Shown here one piece after another: positions 16,773 through 25,400 of a stretch of DNA of 64,000 nt. The position numbers were made by a program, and so were the translations under genes. The notes under the pieces were generated by a model. It saw only the letters and a list, made by a program, of their open reading frames with translations, did no database searches and was not told the origin of the DNA. This DNA comes from Bacteriovoracaceae bacterium UBA6200 (GTDB lineage Bacteria; Bdellovibrionota; Bacteriovoracia; Bacteriovoracales; Bacteriovoracaceae): assembly GCA_002422605.1 (NCBI GenBank), contig DISW01000023.1, positions 248,001 through 312,000 on the forward strand, in the 5' to 3' direction. The stretch's first letter is position 1. Each line of letters opens with the position of its first letter.

Positions 16773-16995
16773 TTTTACCTAGTTCTTCATCGTCTTTAGA
16801 GGTCTTGTTACTTTGAGAGCGTGCCTTCTCGAGCTTCTGATCCCAAGTTTTACCCATTCCATTAATTTGTTCTAACTGACGTAGAATCTCTTGCTCCATA
16901 TTTGGACCTAAATCATCAGTACCATCGGATTCTGAAGCCAAAATCTGTGCTGATGCCGCAAGGACAATGATAATAAAAAATACTCTGAAATTCAT
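16765..16995 (-). CDS. Small secreted protein, unknown
   Basis: 76 residues from the internal ATG (MNFRVFF) directly before a hydrophobic signal segment ending LAS. The mature part is about 55 residues, polar, Glu/Gln/Lys-rich and predicted coiled-coil. No ribosome site is clear. Its end overlaps the BON gene by 8 bases. No family recognised. Confidence 0.5.
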   Translation of the reverse strand: MNFRVFFIIIVLAASAQILASESDGTDDLGPNMEQEILRQLEQINGMGKTWDQKLEKARSQSNKTSKDDEELGKIM

Positions 16996-17039
16996 GTGGT
17001 GGATAATAGACAATATCCTTCAATTTTTCAATCATCTGT

Positions 17040-17067
17040 TTGAAACTTTTTGGAGATCTTGTATAAT
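17040..17067 (+). promoter_or_regulatory. Sigma-70-type promoter for the first TetR gene
   Basis: TTGAAA at 17040-17045, a 16-base spacer and a perfect TATAAT at 17062-17067. Predicted transcription start near 17074, which leaves a leader of about 28 bases before the predicted start codon at 17102. It is the best consensus promoter I see in the window, and it shows that the open frame upstream of it is not the true N-terminus. Confidence 0.65.
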
Positions 17068-17101
17068 TTATAGGATATCGTTCGCTTATCCGGAGGAACT
17101 T

Positions 17102-17692
17102 ATCTTAGACACTAAAGAAGCTATTCTAAAAAAAGCGCGTAGATTATTTGCAAAGCATGGTTATGACGGTGTCAGTATCAGAACTATTTGTGAAAAAATT
17201 CCCTGTAATGTAAGTGCGATCTCCTATCATTTTGGGAGTAAAGAAGGTCTTTATAGTGAATGCTTCCGGTTAGAAGGTCATGACCTCCAGGCCATCATTG
17301 CAACAGTCCTTACAGATCCTGAAAATCAAGCCGATTTTAAGACCAAATTAAGCCTCTTTCTCAATCAGTTTTTCGAACACAGTTTTAAGAACAGAGAGAC
17401 AATCCTCATCATTGGAAAAGATGTAGGTTCAAAATCCGCGATGGAAAGTATGGAGAAGATTTTTAAGGTCATTCCTGATGGTATAACCCGTTTCTTGCAA
17501 ATAGCCCAAGATCGTCACATTTTAAATAAGAACCTTAATATAAATTTTATGTGCAGTTATCTGATCGATCCTCTCTTTATGCAGATCCTGTTCCTTGAGC
17601 AATCGAAACCAAAAAGAAATTTTTCTGATTCTCATGTCCGGCAAGATTTTATTGAGCAATTACTGGCCATTTTTTTTAGAGGTGTTTTTTAG
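17102..17692 (+). CDS. TetR-family regulator, probably started at a non-standard codon
   Basis: 196 residues. The helix-turn-helix is at the N-terminus: ILKKARRLFAKHGYDGVSIRTIC, then NVSAISYHFGSKEGLY. The frame is open to 16967, but that stretch contains a promoter and does not look like protein. Between promoter and domain no ATG, GTG or TTG occurs in frame. A GGAGGA ribosome site at 17092-17097 is followed at normal distance by ATC (17102), giving (M)LDTKEAIL, so an AUC start is proposed. The ligand domain is not recognised. A paralogue follows 84 bases downstream. Confidence 0.75.
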   Translation: MLDTKEAILKKARRLFAKHGYDGVSIRTICEKIPCNVSAISYHFGSKEGLYSECFRLEGHDLQAIIATVLTDPENQADFKTKLSLFLNQFFEHSFKNRETILIIGKDVGSKSAMESMEKIFKVIPDGITRFLQIAQDRHILNKNLNINFMCSYLIDPLFMQILFLEQSKPKRNFSDSHVRQDFIEQLLAIFFRGVF

Positions 17693-17723
17693 TTATCCTA
17701 CTAATTTTTAAGACTTTGCCTTA

Positions 17724-17747
17724 ATTCAATCAAACATTTGATTGAAT
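17724..17747. promoter_or_regulatory. Perfect 24-bp palindrome, probable TetR operator
   Basis: Arms ATTCAATCAAA and TTTGATTGAAT around a central CA, 30 bases before the ATG of the second TetR gene and 32 bases after the stop of the first. A TTGATT -35-like hexamer lies inside the right arm, so binding would block transcription. Autoregulation by one or both TetR proteins is inferred. Confidence 0.7.
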
Positions 17748-17776
17748 ATTTCGTGAAATTCTTTTAATCTCTATCT

Positions 17777-18364
17777 ATGCAAACAATAGAAAACAAAAAG
17801 AACAATATTTTAGTTAATGCCATTCAACTTTTTTCACAGAAAGGCTATGAAGGTGTGAGTGTCAGAGAAATTGCAGAAGCCTCTGATTGTAATCTGGCCG
17901 CTATCTCTTACTATTTTGGAGGCAAAGAAAAGTTGTATGAGGTTTGTTCAAACCTCATTGATCTGGATGAAGTTAAGAACGTTTGTTTACCTCTTACTTC
18001 ACCCTTAGACGGTGAGGATTTTATTCTTAAAATTAACCTTTTTGCGAAGGAGTTAGGCCGCCTGATTCAAAAGCATTCCAAGGTGATTCGTATTCATATT
18101 AATAAATTCAACGCTCAAGAAAACTTTAATACTGATTTGGAAGAGACAATTCTTGGTCCTTGTTATAAGGCCGTGAGAGATTTCTTGAATGAAGGATTGA
18201 AAATTAATGTTGTAAGAAATGACATTAACGGAAAACTTCAAGCACGTGTCTTGGTTTCCTTAATCCTTTCTGAGGTTATTTATCATGGTCTTGGAACAAA
18301 TGAAGAAAACTTCGAGAAATTTTCTCAAGAAATTTCTCAAAGTTTTGCCAAAGCCGTTGCTTAA
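17777..18364 (+). CDS. TetR-family regulator, paralogue of the preceding one
   Basis: 195 residues. HTH region ILVNAIQLFSQKGYEGVSVREIAEAS then NLAAISYYFGGKEKLYEV, about 50% identical by eye to the neighbour over this stretch. The C-terminal part (55-195) resembles the CerR-like C-terminal domain of AefR/YttP-type TetR proteins, with low confidence. The perfect palindrome upstream is its likely operator. The stop shares TTAA with the convergent fnr-like gene. Confidence 0.88.
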   Translation: MQTIENKKNNILVNAIQLFSQKGYEGVSVREIAEASDCNLAAISYYFGGKEKLYEVCSNLIDLDEVKNVCLPLTSPLDGEDFILKINLFAKELGRLIQKHSKVIRIHINKFNAQENFNTDLEETILGPCYKAVRDFLNEGLKINVVRNDINGKLQARVLVSLILSEVIYHGLGTNEENFEKFSQEISQSFAKAVA

Positions 18365-19068
18365 TTTAAATTTGCAAAGCTTTCTAGTTTTTTTACATCA
18401 GTGATATAGATCGTTTTACCAATCTGATCCAGGATACCTTCGTTTCTAAAATCAGAAATAGTTCTTATAACTGTTTCATTGGCCGTACCAATAATCGCAG
18501 CCATTTCTTCTCGAGTTAATTTAATGTCCAGCCTCCAGCCATGATCTTCTTTTACACCATACTTGTTCTTCAGGTTGAGTAAAAGCTCTGCTAATCGCTC
18601 ACAAACATTTTTTTGCGACATTGAGGCATTTCGTGCTTCAGCTTGTCCCATCTCTTTACTTAGCTTCTCGATAACTTTCAGAGCGAGTTCTGGTTTTTCA
18701 TAAATGACATCTGTGATGTGCTTTTTATCGATGAAGCATACAGAGGCATCTTCTATGACCGTGGCCGTTGCTGAGTAGTTTTCATTTCCTAAAAGACTTC
18801 GATGGCCAATAACATCTCCCGGTCCAGCAATCCGGATGATGGATTCTTTTCCGTCATTGCCAATTTTAGCGATTTTGATTTTGCCTTCATTGATACAATA
18901 GAGCCCAAAGGGAGGATTTCCCTGGAAGAATATGGTGTGGCCTCTTTTGTAATTATTCATAACCTTGTGACGGCTTAAGCCTTCAAGTGAGGCTCTCTCC
19001 AGAGAGCAGAAGATACTATCATTCTTATGAGTACAGTCCTCGCATGGTACGATGGTGAGCTTAGGCAT
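18361..19068 (-). CDS. FNR/CRP-family transcription regulator with FNR-like cysteines
   Basis: 235 residues: N-terminal cysteine cluster, cyclic-nucleotide-fold sensor (about 35-130), dimer helix and C-terminal winged HTH. Cys9, Cys12, Cys21 and Cys111 sit where FNR has its [4Fe-4S] ligands (C20, C23, C29, C122); Cys111 lies in the VCFID strand equivalent to LCEIP. The recognition helix is TANETVIR, keeping the Glu-x3-Arg pair that reads TGA half-sites. Probably an oxygen or NO sensor. A paralogue lies at 50782. It is the last gene of a minus-strand series hemG-hemN-CBS-fnr, with its own FNR-like site upstream. Confidence 0.88.
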   Translation of the reverse strand: MPKLTIVPCEDCTHKNDSIFCSLERASLEGLSRHKVMNNYKRGHTIFFQGNPPFGLYCINEGKIKIAKIGNDGKESIIRIAGPGDVIGHRSLLGNENYSATATVIEDASVCFIDKKHITDVIYEKPELALKVIEKLSKEMGQAEARNASMSQKNVCERLAELLLNLKNKYGVKEDHGWRLDIKLTREEMAAIIGTANETVIRTISDFRNEGILDQIGKTIYITDVKKLESFANLN

Positions 19069-19123
19069 GGTTTATTCTTCCTTTTATGTAGACCAACAGT
19101 ATCATACAAGTAGAGGAGGAATA

Positions 19124-19137
19124 TTGACCTGGATCAG
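19124..19137 (-). promoter_or_regulatory. FNR-like box upstream of the fnr-like gene
   Basis: TTGAC-CTGG-ATCAG, two mismatches from TTGAT-N4-ATCAA, centred about 62 bases before the regulator's ATG. It suggests autoregulation. Also 11 bases from the stop of the CBS gene upstream. Confidence 0.5.
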
Positions 19138-19147
19138 GTTTTAATGC

Positions 19148-19630
19148 TTATTTAAAAAATCTTTTCAAATTTAAGGGGTTTCTTTTTTCCCCAAGAAGAT
19201 CAAGGAGGTAGAGGAGAAAATCATCGGTTGTTACAATACCCGTAATCTCATCGGACTTTGATCTGACTAGAAAACATGAAATTTTCATTTCAATCATGTC
19301 TCGGATTACACTTTCAATCCTGTCCGTTTCATTAATGGTATGGAGAGCGGTTATCATGAAATCAATAACTTTCTTATGGTTTTGAATATAGTTAGATCGA
19401 CCGGTTTCAGAGTTAACGACGGTGACTGCTCTTTGAACATCTCGATCACTAAGGATACCAACAATCTCCCCAGATTCATTCACCACAGGAAGGTGACGGA
19501 TAGAGAGTTTTTTCATCAATTGCTCAGCATCAAGCATGAGAGCATCATTTCTGATAGTATGTAGATTACTGGTCATGATCTCTGCAATCGTCAAAGGACA
19601 CCTCGTAGAGTTAATTATATTTCCATGCAT
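19148..19630 (-). CDS. Tandem CBS-domain protein
   Basis: 160 residues with two CBS motifs: IMTSNLHTIRNDALMLDAEQLM...HLPVVNESGEIVGILSDRDV and a second around VIDFMITALHTI...FLVRSKSDEITGIVTTDDFL. CBS pairs usually bind adenine nucleotides and sense energy state. It sits 40 bases after hemN and 79 bases before the fnr-like gene on the same strand, so it is probably in a hemN transcript. A different CBS protein occurs at 26099. Target or partner unknown. Confidence 0.85.
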   Translation of the reverse strand: MHGNIINSTRCPLTIAEIMTSNLHTIRNDALMLDAEQLMKKLSIRHLPVVNESGEIVGILSDRDVQRAVTVVNSETGRSNYIQNHKKVIDFMITALHTINETDRIESVIRDMIEMKISCFLVRSKSDEITGIVTTDDFLLYLLDLLGEKRNPLNLKRFFK

Positions 19631-19670
19631 CTACAATAAAAAGCCTTAAAGTGCCGGCCAATTGAGTTAG

Positions 19671-21011
19671 TTAGATTGTTTGACTAAACTTCACGGCCGT
19701 TCTTTGTTCTCTTAAATGAAAATCAAAGCTCATCGCCACATTTCTCACAAAAACTTTACCTAGTTCTGAAAGTTTTAACTTGTTGTGCTCAAGTTCTAAT
19801 ATTCCATCCGCTTCAAAGTCTTTTAACTCTTTAAATACATCATCCCAGTAAGGTAATGAAGTGTCATTAAGGGTTGTTTCATTTCGGCACATGAGTTCCA
19901 GAATGATATCCTGAACCATCAAGTCATTCTTGCTATGAACATGACCCTTTTGTATAGGCAGTTGATTGGCATTCACTTTATCTTCATAGCTTTTCACATC
20001 TTTAATATTTTGGATGAAGCTTAAAGAAGAGTCTGAGATAGAGGTTGGCCCAAGTCCAAGAAGGATAGGTGACTTTTTATCTACATAGCCCATAAAATTG
20101 CGATGAAGATTATCTTCTTTTTTGGCCTGATATAAGTAGCTGCCTGGCTTAGCGAAGTGATCCATTCCTACGTCGTGATAACCATTCTCCTGGAGCAGCT
20201 TTTTACCCAATTCATAAAGTTCACGCTTAAGCTTAGGAGAAGGCAAATCAGAATCATTTATGAGTCTTTGATTTTTAATCTTTTCCGGTAAGTGAGCGTA
20301 GCTATAAAAGGCAATAAGCTCTGGATTAAGTTTAATCACTGTCTCGATGGTACCTGAGATTGAATTTAAAGATTGTTTCGGAAGCCCATAAATAAGATCA
20401 AAGTTAATTGAATTTATTCCTCGTTCTCTGATTTTTTCGACTAAGAGTTTGACCATCTCTGGAGACTGATGCCGATGAATAGCTTCTTGAACAATGGGAT
20501 CAAAATCCTGAATTCCTAAAGATACCCGTGTAATACCGTTCTTTGCCAGCACATCCAGATGATCTGTTTGGCATGTACGAGGATCGATTTCAATCGACCC
20601 GATAAATTGTGGCAACTTATTTTTAGTAAGGGTTTTAATTAAAAGATCGAGATGGGCCGCCGAGAGAAAAGTGGGAGTCCCGCCTCCAAAGTGCAAAGAG
20701 TTTATATTGGGAGTAAAACCAAGTCTCTCTTCATAAAGGGCCCATTCTTTTATGACCATCGCCAAGTATCTTTTTTCAACACTATGATCTTTGGTGATGA
20801 TCCGGCTGCAGCCGCAGTAGTAGCAAAGACTCTCACAGAATGGCACATGCACGTAAAGATCGATCCCTTTTTCCGGATCATAGGAAGTATTTAGGTGATT
20901 AATCCAGGTCACTTCATCTGGAGTTCCTTGCCAGTAGGGAACCGGTGGATAGCTAGTGTAGCGAGGGCCTGGTCGATTATACTTTTCGATAAGTTCGTTT
21001 ATTGTGTTCAT
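19671..21011 (-). CDS. hemN: Oxygen-independent coproporphyrinogen III dehydrogenase
   Basis: 446 residues, the usual HemN length. Radical-SAM motif CESLCYYCGC with Cys59, Cys63 and Cys66 as cluster ligands and the extra Cys68 typical of HemN. N-terminal RYTSYPPVPYW is diagnostic; SLHFGGGTPTFLS, EIDPRTCQ and RVSLGIQDFD follow. It decarboxylates coproporphyrinogen III to protoporphyrinogen IX without oxygen, for haem synthesis. A perfect FNR-like palindrome lies 36 bases upstream, fitting low-oxygen induction. The protoporphyrinogen-oxidase-like gene sits next upstream. Confidence 0.95.
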   Translation of the reverse strand: MNTINELIEKYNRPGPRYTSYPPVPYWQGTPDEVTWINHLNTSYDPEKGIDLYVHVPFCESLCYYCGCSRIITKDHSVEKRYLAMVIKEWALYEERLGFTPNINSLHFGGGTPTFLSAAHLDLLIKTLTKNKLPQFIGSIEIDPRTCQTDHLDVLAKNGITRVSLGIQDFDPIVQEAIHRHQSPEMVKLLVEKIRERGINSINFDLIYGLPKQSLNSISGTIETVIKLNPELIAFYSYAHLPEKIKNQRLINDSDLPSPKLKRELYELGKKLLQENGYHDVGMDHFAKPGSYLYQAKKEDNLHRNFMGYVDKKSPILLGLGPTSISDSSLSFIQNIKDVKSYEDKVNANQLPIQKGHVHSKNDLMVQDIILELMCRNETTLNDTSLPYWDDVFKELKDFEADGILELEHNKLKLSELGKVFVRNVAMSFDFHLREQRTAVKFSQTI

Positions 21012-21046
21012 GCGCCCTATTATGCTTCGATTAAAACGTGAATAAG

Positions 21047-21060
21047 ATGACCGCGGTCAT
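21047..21060 (-). promoter_or_regulatory. FNR-like palindrome upstream of hemN
   Basis: ATGAC-CGCG-GTCAT, a perfect 14-bp palindrome of the TGAC-N4-GTCA form, 36 to 49 bases before the hemN ATG. hemN is a classic FNR/ANR/DNR target in proteobacteria. Confidence 0.65.
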
Positions 21061-21096
21061 GTTTTTGAAACAATATTTTCCAAGCAATTAGCTTCG

Positions 21097-22317
21097 TCAG
21101 TCATTATTAAGTCGGTTTAGCACAGTTTGGCCATCTTCAATCATGGAACGAATGCTGATACCTTTAGTGTAATTTCCAAAGAGCATAAGTCCTGGTCTTT
21201 TCTTGAGTTTCCGCTCTATGTTCTGAATGGCCTGATAACGATGATAATTAAAGAGCGGAAGACCTCTCTTCCATTGGGTAAGTTTACTTTCTTTGATTTT
21301 TTCAGGATCAAACTTCGGAAATACGCTTTCTAGTTCCAGAATGGCTTCTTCCTTGTTCAAAATTCCTTTATTGACACTGTTATAGCAGTGACTTTTATAG
21401 TTCTCTGGAAAAAGTGCTGATTGATGAATCACGCCCAGGAGATTTTTTTTAAATTTTTGCGGAATCAGCATCCCGAAACATTCGTGAAGTTCCGGGATTT
21501 CGCTTTCCCTAAAGAAAGTAAAAGAAGTGATCGGCCGGTATTCAATCTTTTGGAGCTCCTTGGCTATTTCAGGAGCCTCATCCTTAAGGAGTTCGGCCGC
21601 ATCCAGAGCATCGGTACAGATGACAGTATTAGGAGTAAGTGAGAAGTTCTCTGGTACAGGTTTAATGTTCTCTTTAACTTCTTCATAAAGAGCATTGATT
21701 AAGGTCTGCATTCCTCCTGGAAAACTAATTGAGCCTTTAATTGTTCCTTTTTGTGAACTGATGCTTTTCTTCAATTCCTTAAAAAAATGTAAGTAATTTT
21801 TAAAATGTTTATTTTTTGCCATCGGGAAAATACTTAGGAAATGAAGATCCTTTGCCTCGGCACCATGAATACCTTGTAAAGCGGAGGATAAAAGTTCATC
21901 AATAAGTTCCTGACCCAAAAACGGGTAGAAAATTTCTTCTACGGTTGAGTCTTCCATAATTAACGGAAATTTTTTTCCAATTTTCGTTATCCCTTTACTT
22001 AGAAGTTTTAAGCTGAAAACGGAATGAGGTCCATCTTCTTTCCAGATCCTTCGTTTAAGTTTGGGTGTTGAAATAAGATAGGGAATATTTAAATCCGTAA
22101 TGAATTTTTCGGCCGAGATATTCATGTACAGGGTGCTGGCGGCAGCTTCTGCCGGCCCCAGGGGGGTTAGAGTAGTTGCAATCTTTCCGCCCACTCGATT
22201 TTTTTCGTACAGAGTAAAAGGCACATGAGATTTTTTGAGCCGGTAGGCGAGAATAAGGCCTGCGATGCCGGCACCGTAAATATGAACTGGTTGTGATGAT
22301 ATAAGTGTTCCTAACAT
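21097..22317 (-). CDS. hemY: FAD-dependent protoporphyrinogen oxidase-like protein
   Basis: 406 residues. N-terminal FAD-binding motif GAGIAGLILAYRLKK (15-29), then YEKNRVGGKIAT, the LQGIHGAEAKDL block and the C-terminal LMLFGNYTKGISIRSMIEDG, which corresponds to the G-N-Y-x-x-G-I/V end of HemY-type oxidases. It would convert protoporphyrinogen IX to protoporphyrin IX, the step after HemN, and hemN lies 85 bases downstream on the same strand. A little shorter than typical HemY (about 460), and other amine-oxidase-like enzymes share this fold. Confidence 0.82.
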   Translation of the reverse strand: MLGTLISSQPVHIYGAGIAGLILAYRLKKSHVPFTLYEKNRVGGKIATTLTPLGPAEAAASTLYMNISAEKFITDLNIPYLISTPKLKRRIWKEDGPHSVFSLKLLSKGITKIGKKFPLIMEDSTVEEIFYPFLGQELIDELLSSALQGIHGAEAKDLHFLSIFPMAKNKHFKNYLHFFKELKKSISSQKGTIKGSISFPGGMQTLINALYEEVKENIKPVPENFSLTPNTVICTDALDAAELLKDEAPEIAKELQKIEYRPITSFTFFRESEIPELHECFGMLIPQKFKKNLLGVIHQSALFPENYKSHCYNSVNKGILNKEEAILELESVFPKFDPEKIKESKLTQWKRGLPLFNYHRYQAIQNIERKLKKRPGLMLFGNYTKGISIRSMIEDGQTVLNRLNND

Positions 22318-22382
22318 GTTTTAAAAGTCTCATATGACAAGCAGAATGAAACTGATGTATCTCACAATATTACTTGATAAAT

Positions 22383-22435
22383 TCAATATCTAGTGATTGT
22401 CATGGAATTGACACTAAAAAAACACTAGATATTGA
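22383..22435 (+). promoter_or_regulatory. Widely spaced inverted repeat upstream of nrdJ, NrdR-box-like
   Basis: TCAATATCTAGTG at 22383-22395 and its exact complement CACTAGATATTGA at 22423-22435, 27 bases apart. Each arm resembles one half of the NrdR box (ACACTATATATAGTGT). Paired boxes a few helical turns apart before ribonucleotide reductase genes are the usual NrdR arrangement. The downstream arm is about 62 bases before the ATG. Confidence 0.55.
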
Positions 22436-22497
22436 TTGACGTAGATTTAAAACAGGCGAATCATAAAACTAAGCAAAACATTCTCGGAGAGTAATCA

Positions 22498-25400
22498 ATG
22501 AAGATAACAAGACTCTTTACCAAGAAAGGTAAAGGCCCTTATTCAGATCAAGTTTATGTAAAAAAAATCAGCGAAATCAGAAATGTCGATGGTTCAAGTA
22601 AGATGGCCATGGAAGTTACTGTACCAGAAACCTGGTCACAAGTAGCGGCCGACATTATCGCTCAGAAGTATTTTAGAAAACAAGGTGTGCCTCAGCTGGA
22701 CGAAAACGGCAAGGTACTTCTTGATGATAACGGTAAACCAATCCTAGGCGGAGAAACTGATGCTCGCCAGGTCTTTAACCGTTTAGCAGAGTGCTGGACC
22801 TCTTGGGGTAGCCGTTTCAATTATTTTGATTCGAAAGCCGATGCTGATGCCTTTAAAGATGAGATTGCCTATACACTGGCCCATCAGATTGCCGCACCCA
22901 ATTCGCCGCAATGGTTTAATACAGGTCTCTTTACCGCCTATGGACTAAAAGGAAATCCTCAAGGACATTACTTTGTTGATCCTAAAACGGAGAAGCTTAC
23001 AAAATCGACTTCTGCCTATGAGCGTCCTCAACCTCATGCGTGTTTCATTCAATCCATTACTGATGATCTCGTAAATGAGGGCGGTATTATGGATCTTTGG
23101 AGCCGTGAGGCCCGCTTATTTAAATACGGTTCCGGAACCGGTACGAACTACTCAAATCTTCGGGGAGCAGGAGAGAAGTTGTCTGGTGGAGGACAATCTT
23201 CGGGTCTTATGTCCTTCTTAAAAATTGGAGACCGTGCGGCCGGCGCCATCAAGTCAGGTGGAACGACTCGAAGAGCGGCCAAGATGGTTTGTCTTGATCT
23301 GGATCATCCGGATATTGAAGACTTCGTTGCCTGGAAAGTAAAAGAAGAAAGAAAAGTTGCTGCTTTGGTAACTGGTTCAAAGATTTGTAAAAAGCATATT
23401 GAGAATATTTTCAAGGCAATGGTTAATTCTCCACTTCAAGGAAATGAGAAATATACTGCGAAAGGAAACTCAGCTCTTCGCTTGGCCCTTAAAGAGGCCA
23501 ATAAAGACATGGTTCCGATGAATTATGTTTCACGGACGATTGATCTTGCCCGTCAGGGATTTGAGAGTATTGAATTTGAAGTTTACGATACTGACTGGAA
23601 CTCTGAAGCTTATAACACTGTTTCAGGACAAAACTCTAATAACTCCGTTCGTATACCGAATCATTTTTTCAAATCACTGGAAGAAAATGGAGAATGGGAA
23701 CTCCTCTCCCGTACAGATAAAAAAGCTGTAAAAAAAATCAAATCTCGAGATCTATGGGGCCTCATTAACGAAGCTGCCTGGCAGTGTGCCGATCCGGGTC
23801 TGCAATTCGATGACACCATCAACGAGTGGCACACTTGTCCGAACGATGGAAGGATTAATGCCTCCAATCCTTGTTCGGAATACATGTTCCTCGACGATAC
23901 GGCCTGCAATCTGGCCTCTTTAAATTTAGTAAAATTCATTGATCCAGTCACTGGAATGTTTGAAGTTGAAAAGTACATCCATGCTTGTGAACTATGGACT
24001 ATGGTACTTGAGATTTCCGTACTTATGGCGCAGTTCCCTTCCCAGGAAATTGCTGAAAGATCTTTCAAATACAGAACTCTAGGTTTGGGGTATGCAAATA
24101 TTGGGGCCCTCTTGATGATTATGGGTCTTCCATATGACTCCGATAAAGGGAGAAATATGGCCGGCGCTCTGGCAGCTGTTATGGGTGGAGCTGCTTATAA
24201 GACCTCAGCTCTTATGGCGAAAGAACATGGCGCCTTCAAAGGTTATGAGAAAAATAAAGAGCACATGCTTCGAGTAATCAGAAACCACCGTCGTGCAGTA
24301 TATGGCGAAGATGCCAGTGTTTATGAAGGGCTGACGATTACACCTCAAGGTCTTGATCCAAAACATGTGGATGCCTTTTTAGTAAAAGCTGCCCAAGGTC
24401 TTTGGGACGAAGCACTTGCACTTGGTGAGGAGTATGGCTTTAGAAATGCTCAAACTACAGTATTGGCACCAACTGGTACCATCGGTCTGGTTATGGACTG
24501 TGATACAACCGGTATCGAGCCTGACTTCTCTCTCGTAAAATTTAAAAAACTTGCAGGTGGTGGTTATTTCAAAATCATCAACCAGTCAGTTCCACGGGCC
24601 CTCCAAACTCTTGGCTATAAAGAGAAGGCGATTAACGAAATCACTCAGTATGCTGTTGGACATGGAACCCTGGCTGGTTCTCCGGCCATTACTCATAAAG
24701 ATTTGAGAAGTAAGGGGTTTAGTGACGAGAAGATTTCTGTTGTTGAGTCTCATCTTGCTTCAGCCTTTGACATTACCTTTGCTTTCACTCGCTATATTTT
24801 AGGAGATGATTTCTTACGTGATACTCTTAAAATACCAGATGCAAAGTTGAATGATTTTAATCTGAATGTCTTAAAAGAAATTGGATTTACGAATGAAGAA
24901 ATCCAGAAAGCCACAGATTATGTCTGCGGAACAATGACTATCGAAGGAGCACCAGGGCTTCAAGAAGAACACCTTCCGGTTTTTGACTGTGCTAACAAGT
25001 GCGGCCGTTACGGTACTCGTATCATCTCAGCTTCTGGTCACATCAGAATGATGGCAGCTGCTCAGCCTTATCTCTCAGGGGCGATTTCGAAGACCATTAA
25101 TATGCCGAATGAGTGTACTGTACAGGATATTTCTGATGCCTATATGCTTTCGTGGAAATTAATGGTTAAGGCAAACGCTATTTACAGAGATGGTTCGAAG
25201 CTTTCTCAACCTCTTAATGCTGCAGCCTTTGAAGACTTAGCGATAATGGATGATGAGACCTCACAACATGAGAAGATCATCAATGTTGCAGAAAAAATCG
25301 TTGAGAAGATTGTTTATAAAGAAATTTCGGCCCGTAAGAGTCTACCTAATCGCCGCATTGGTTATACTCAGAAAGCAAATATCGGTGGACATAAAGTTTA

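Noticed and set aside
16965..17101. N-terminal extension of the first TetR protein from ATG 16967
   Set aside because: It contains a consensus promoter and a ribosome site, and its sequence is hydrophobic and unlike TetR N-termini.
22353..22364. TGATGTATCTCA upstream of the hemY-like gene as a sixth FNR-like site
   Set aside because: One half-site departs from RTCA and there is no symmetry beyond it; listed only as a weak resemblance.
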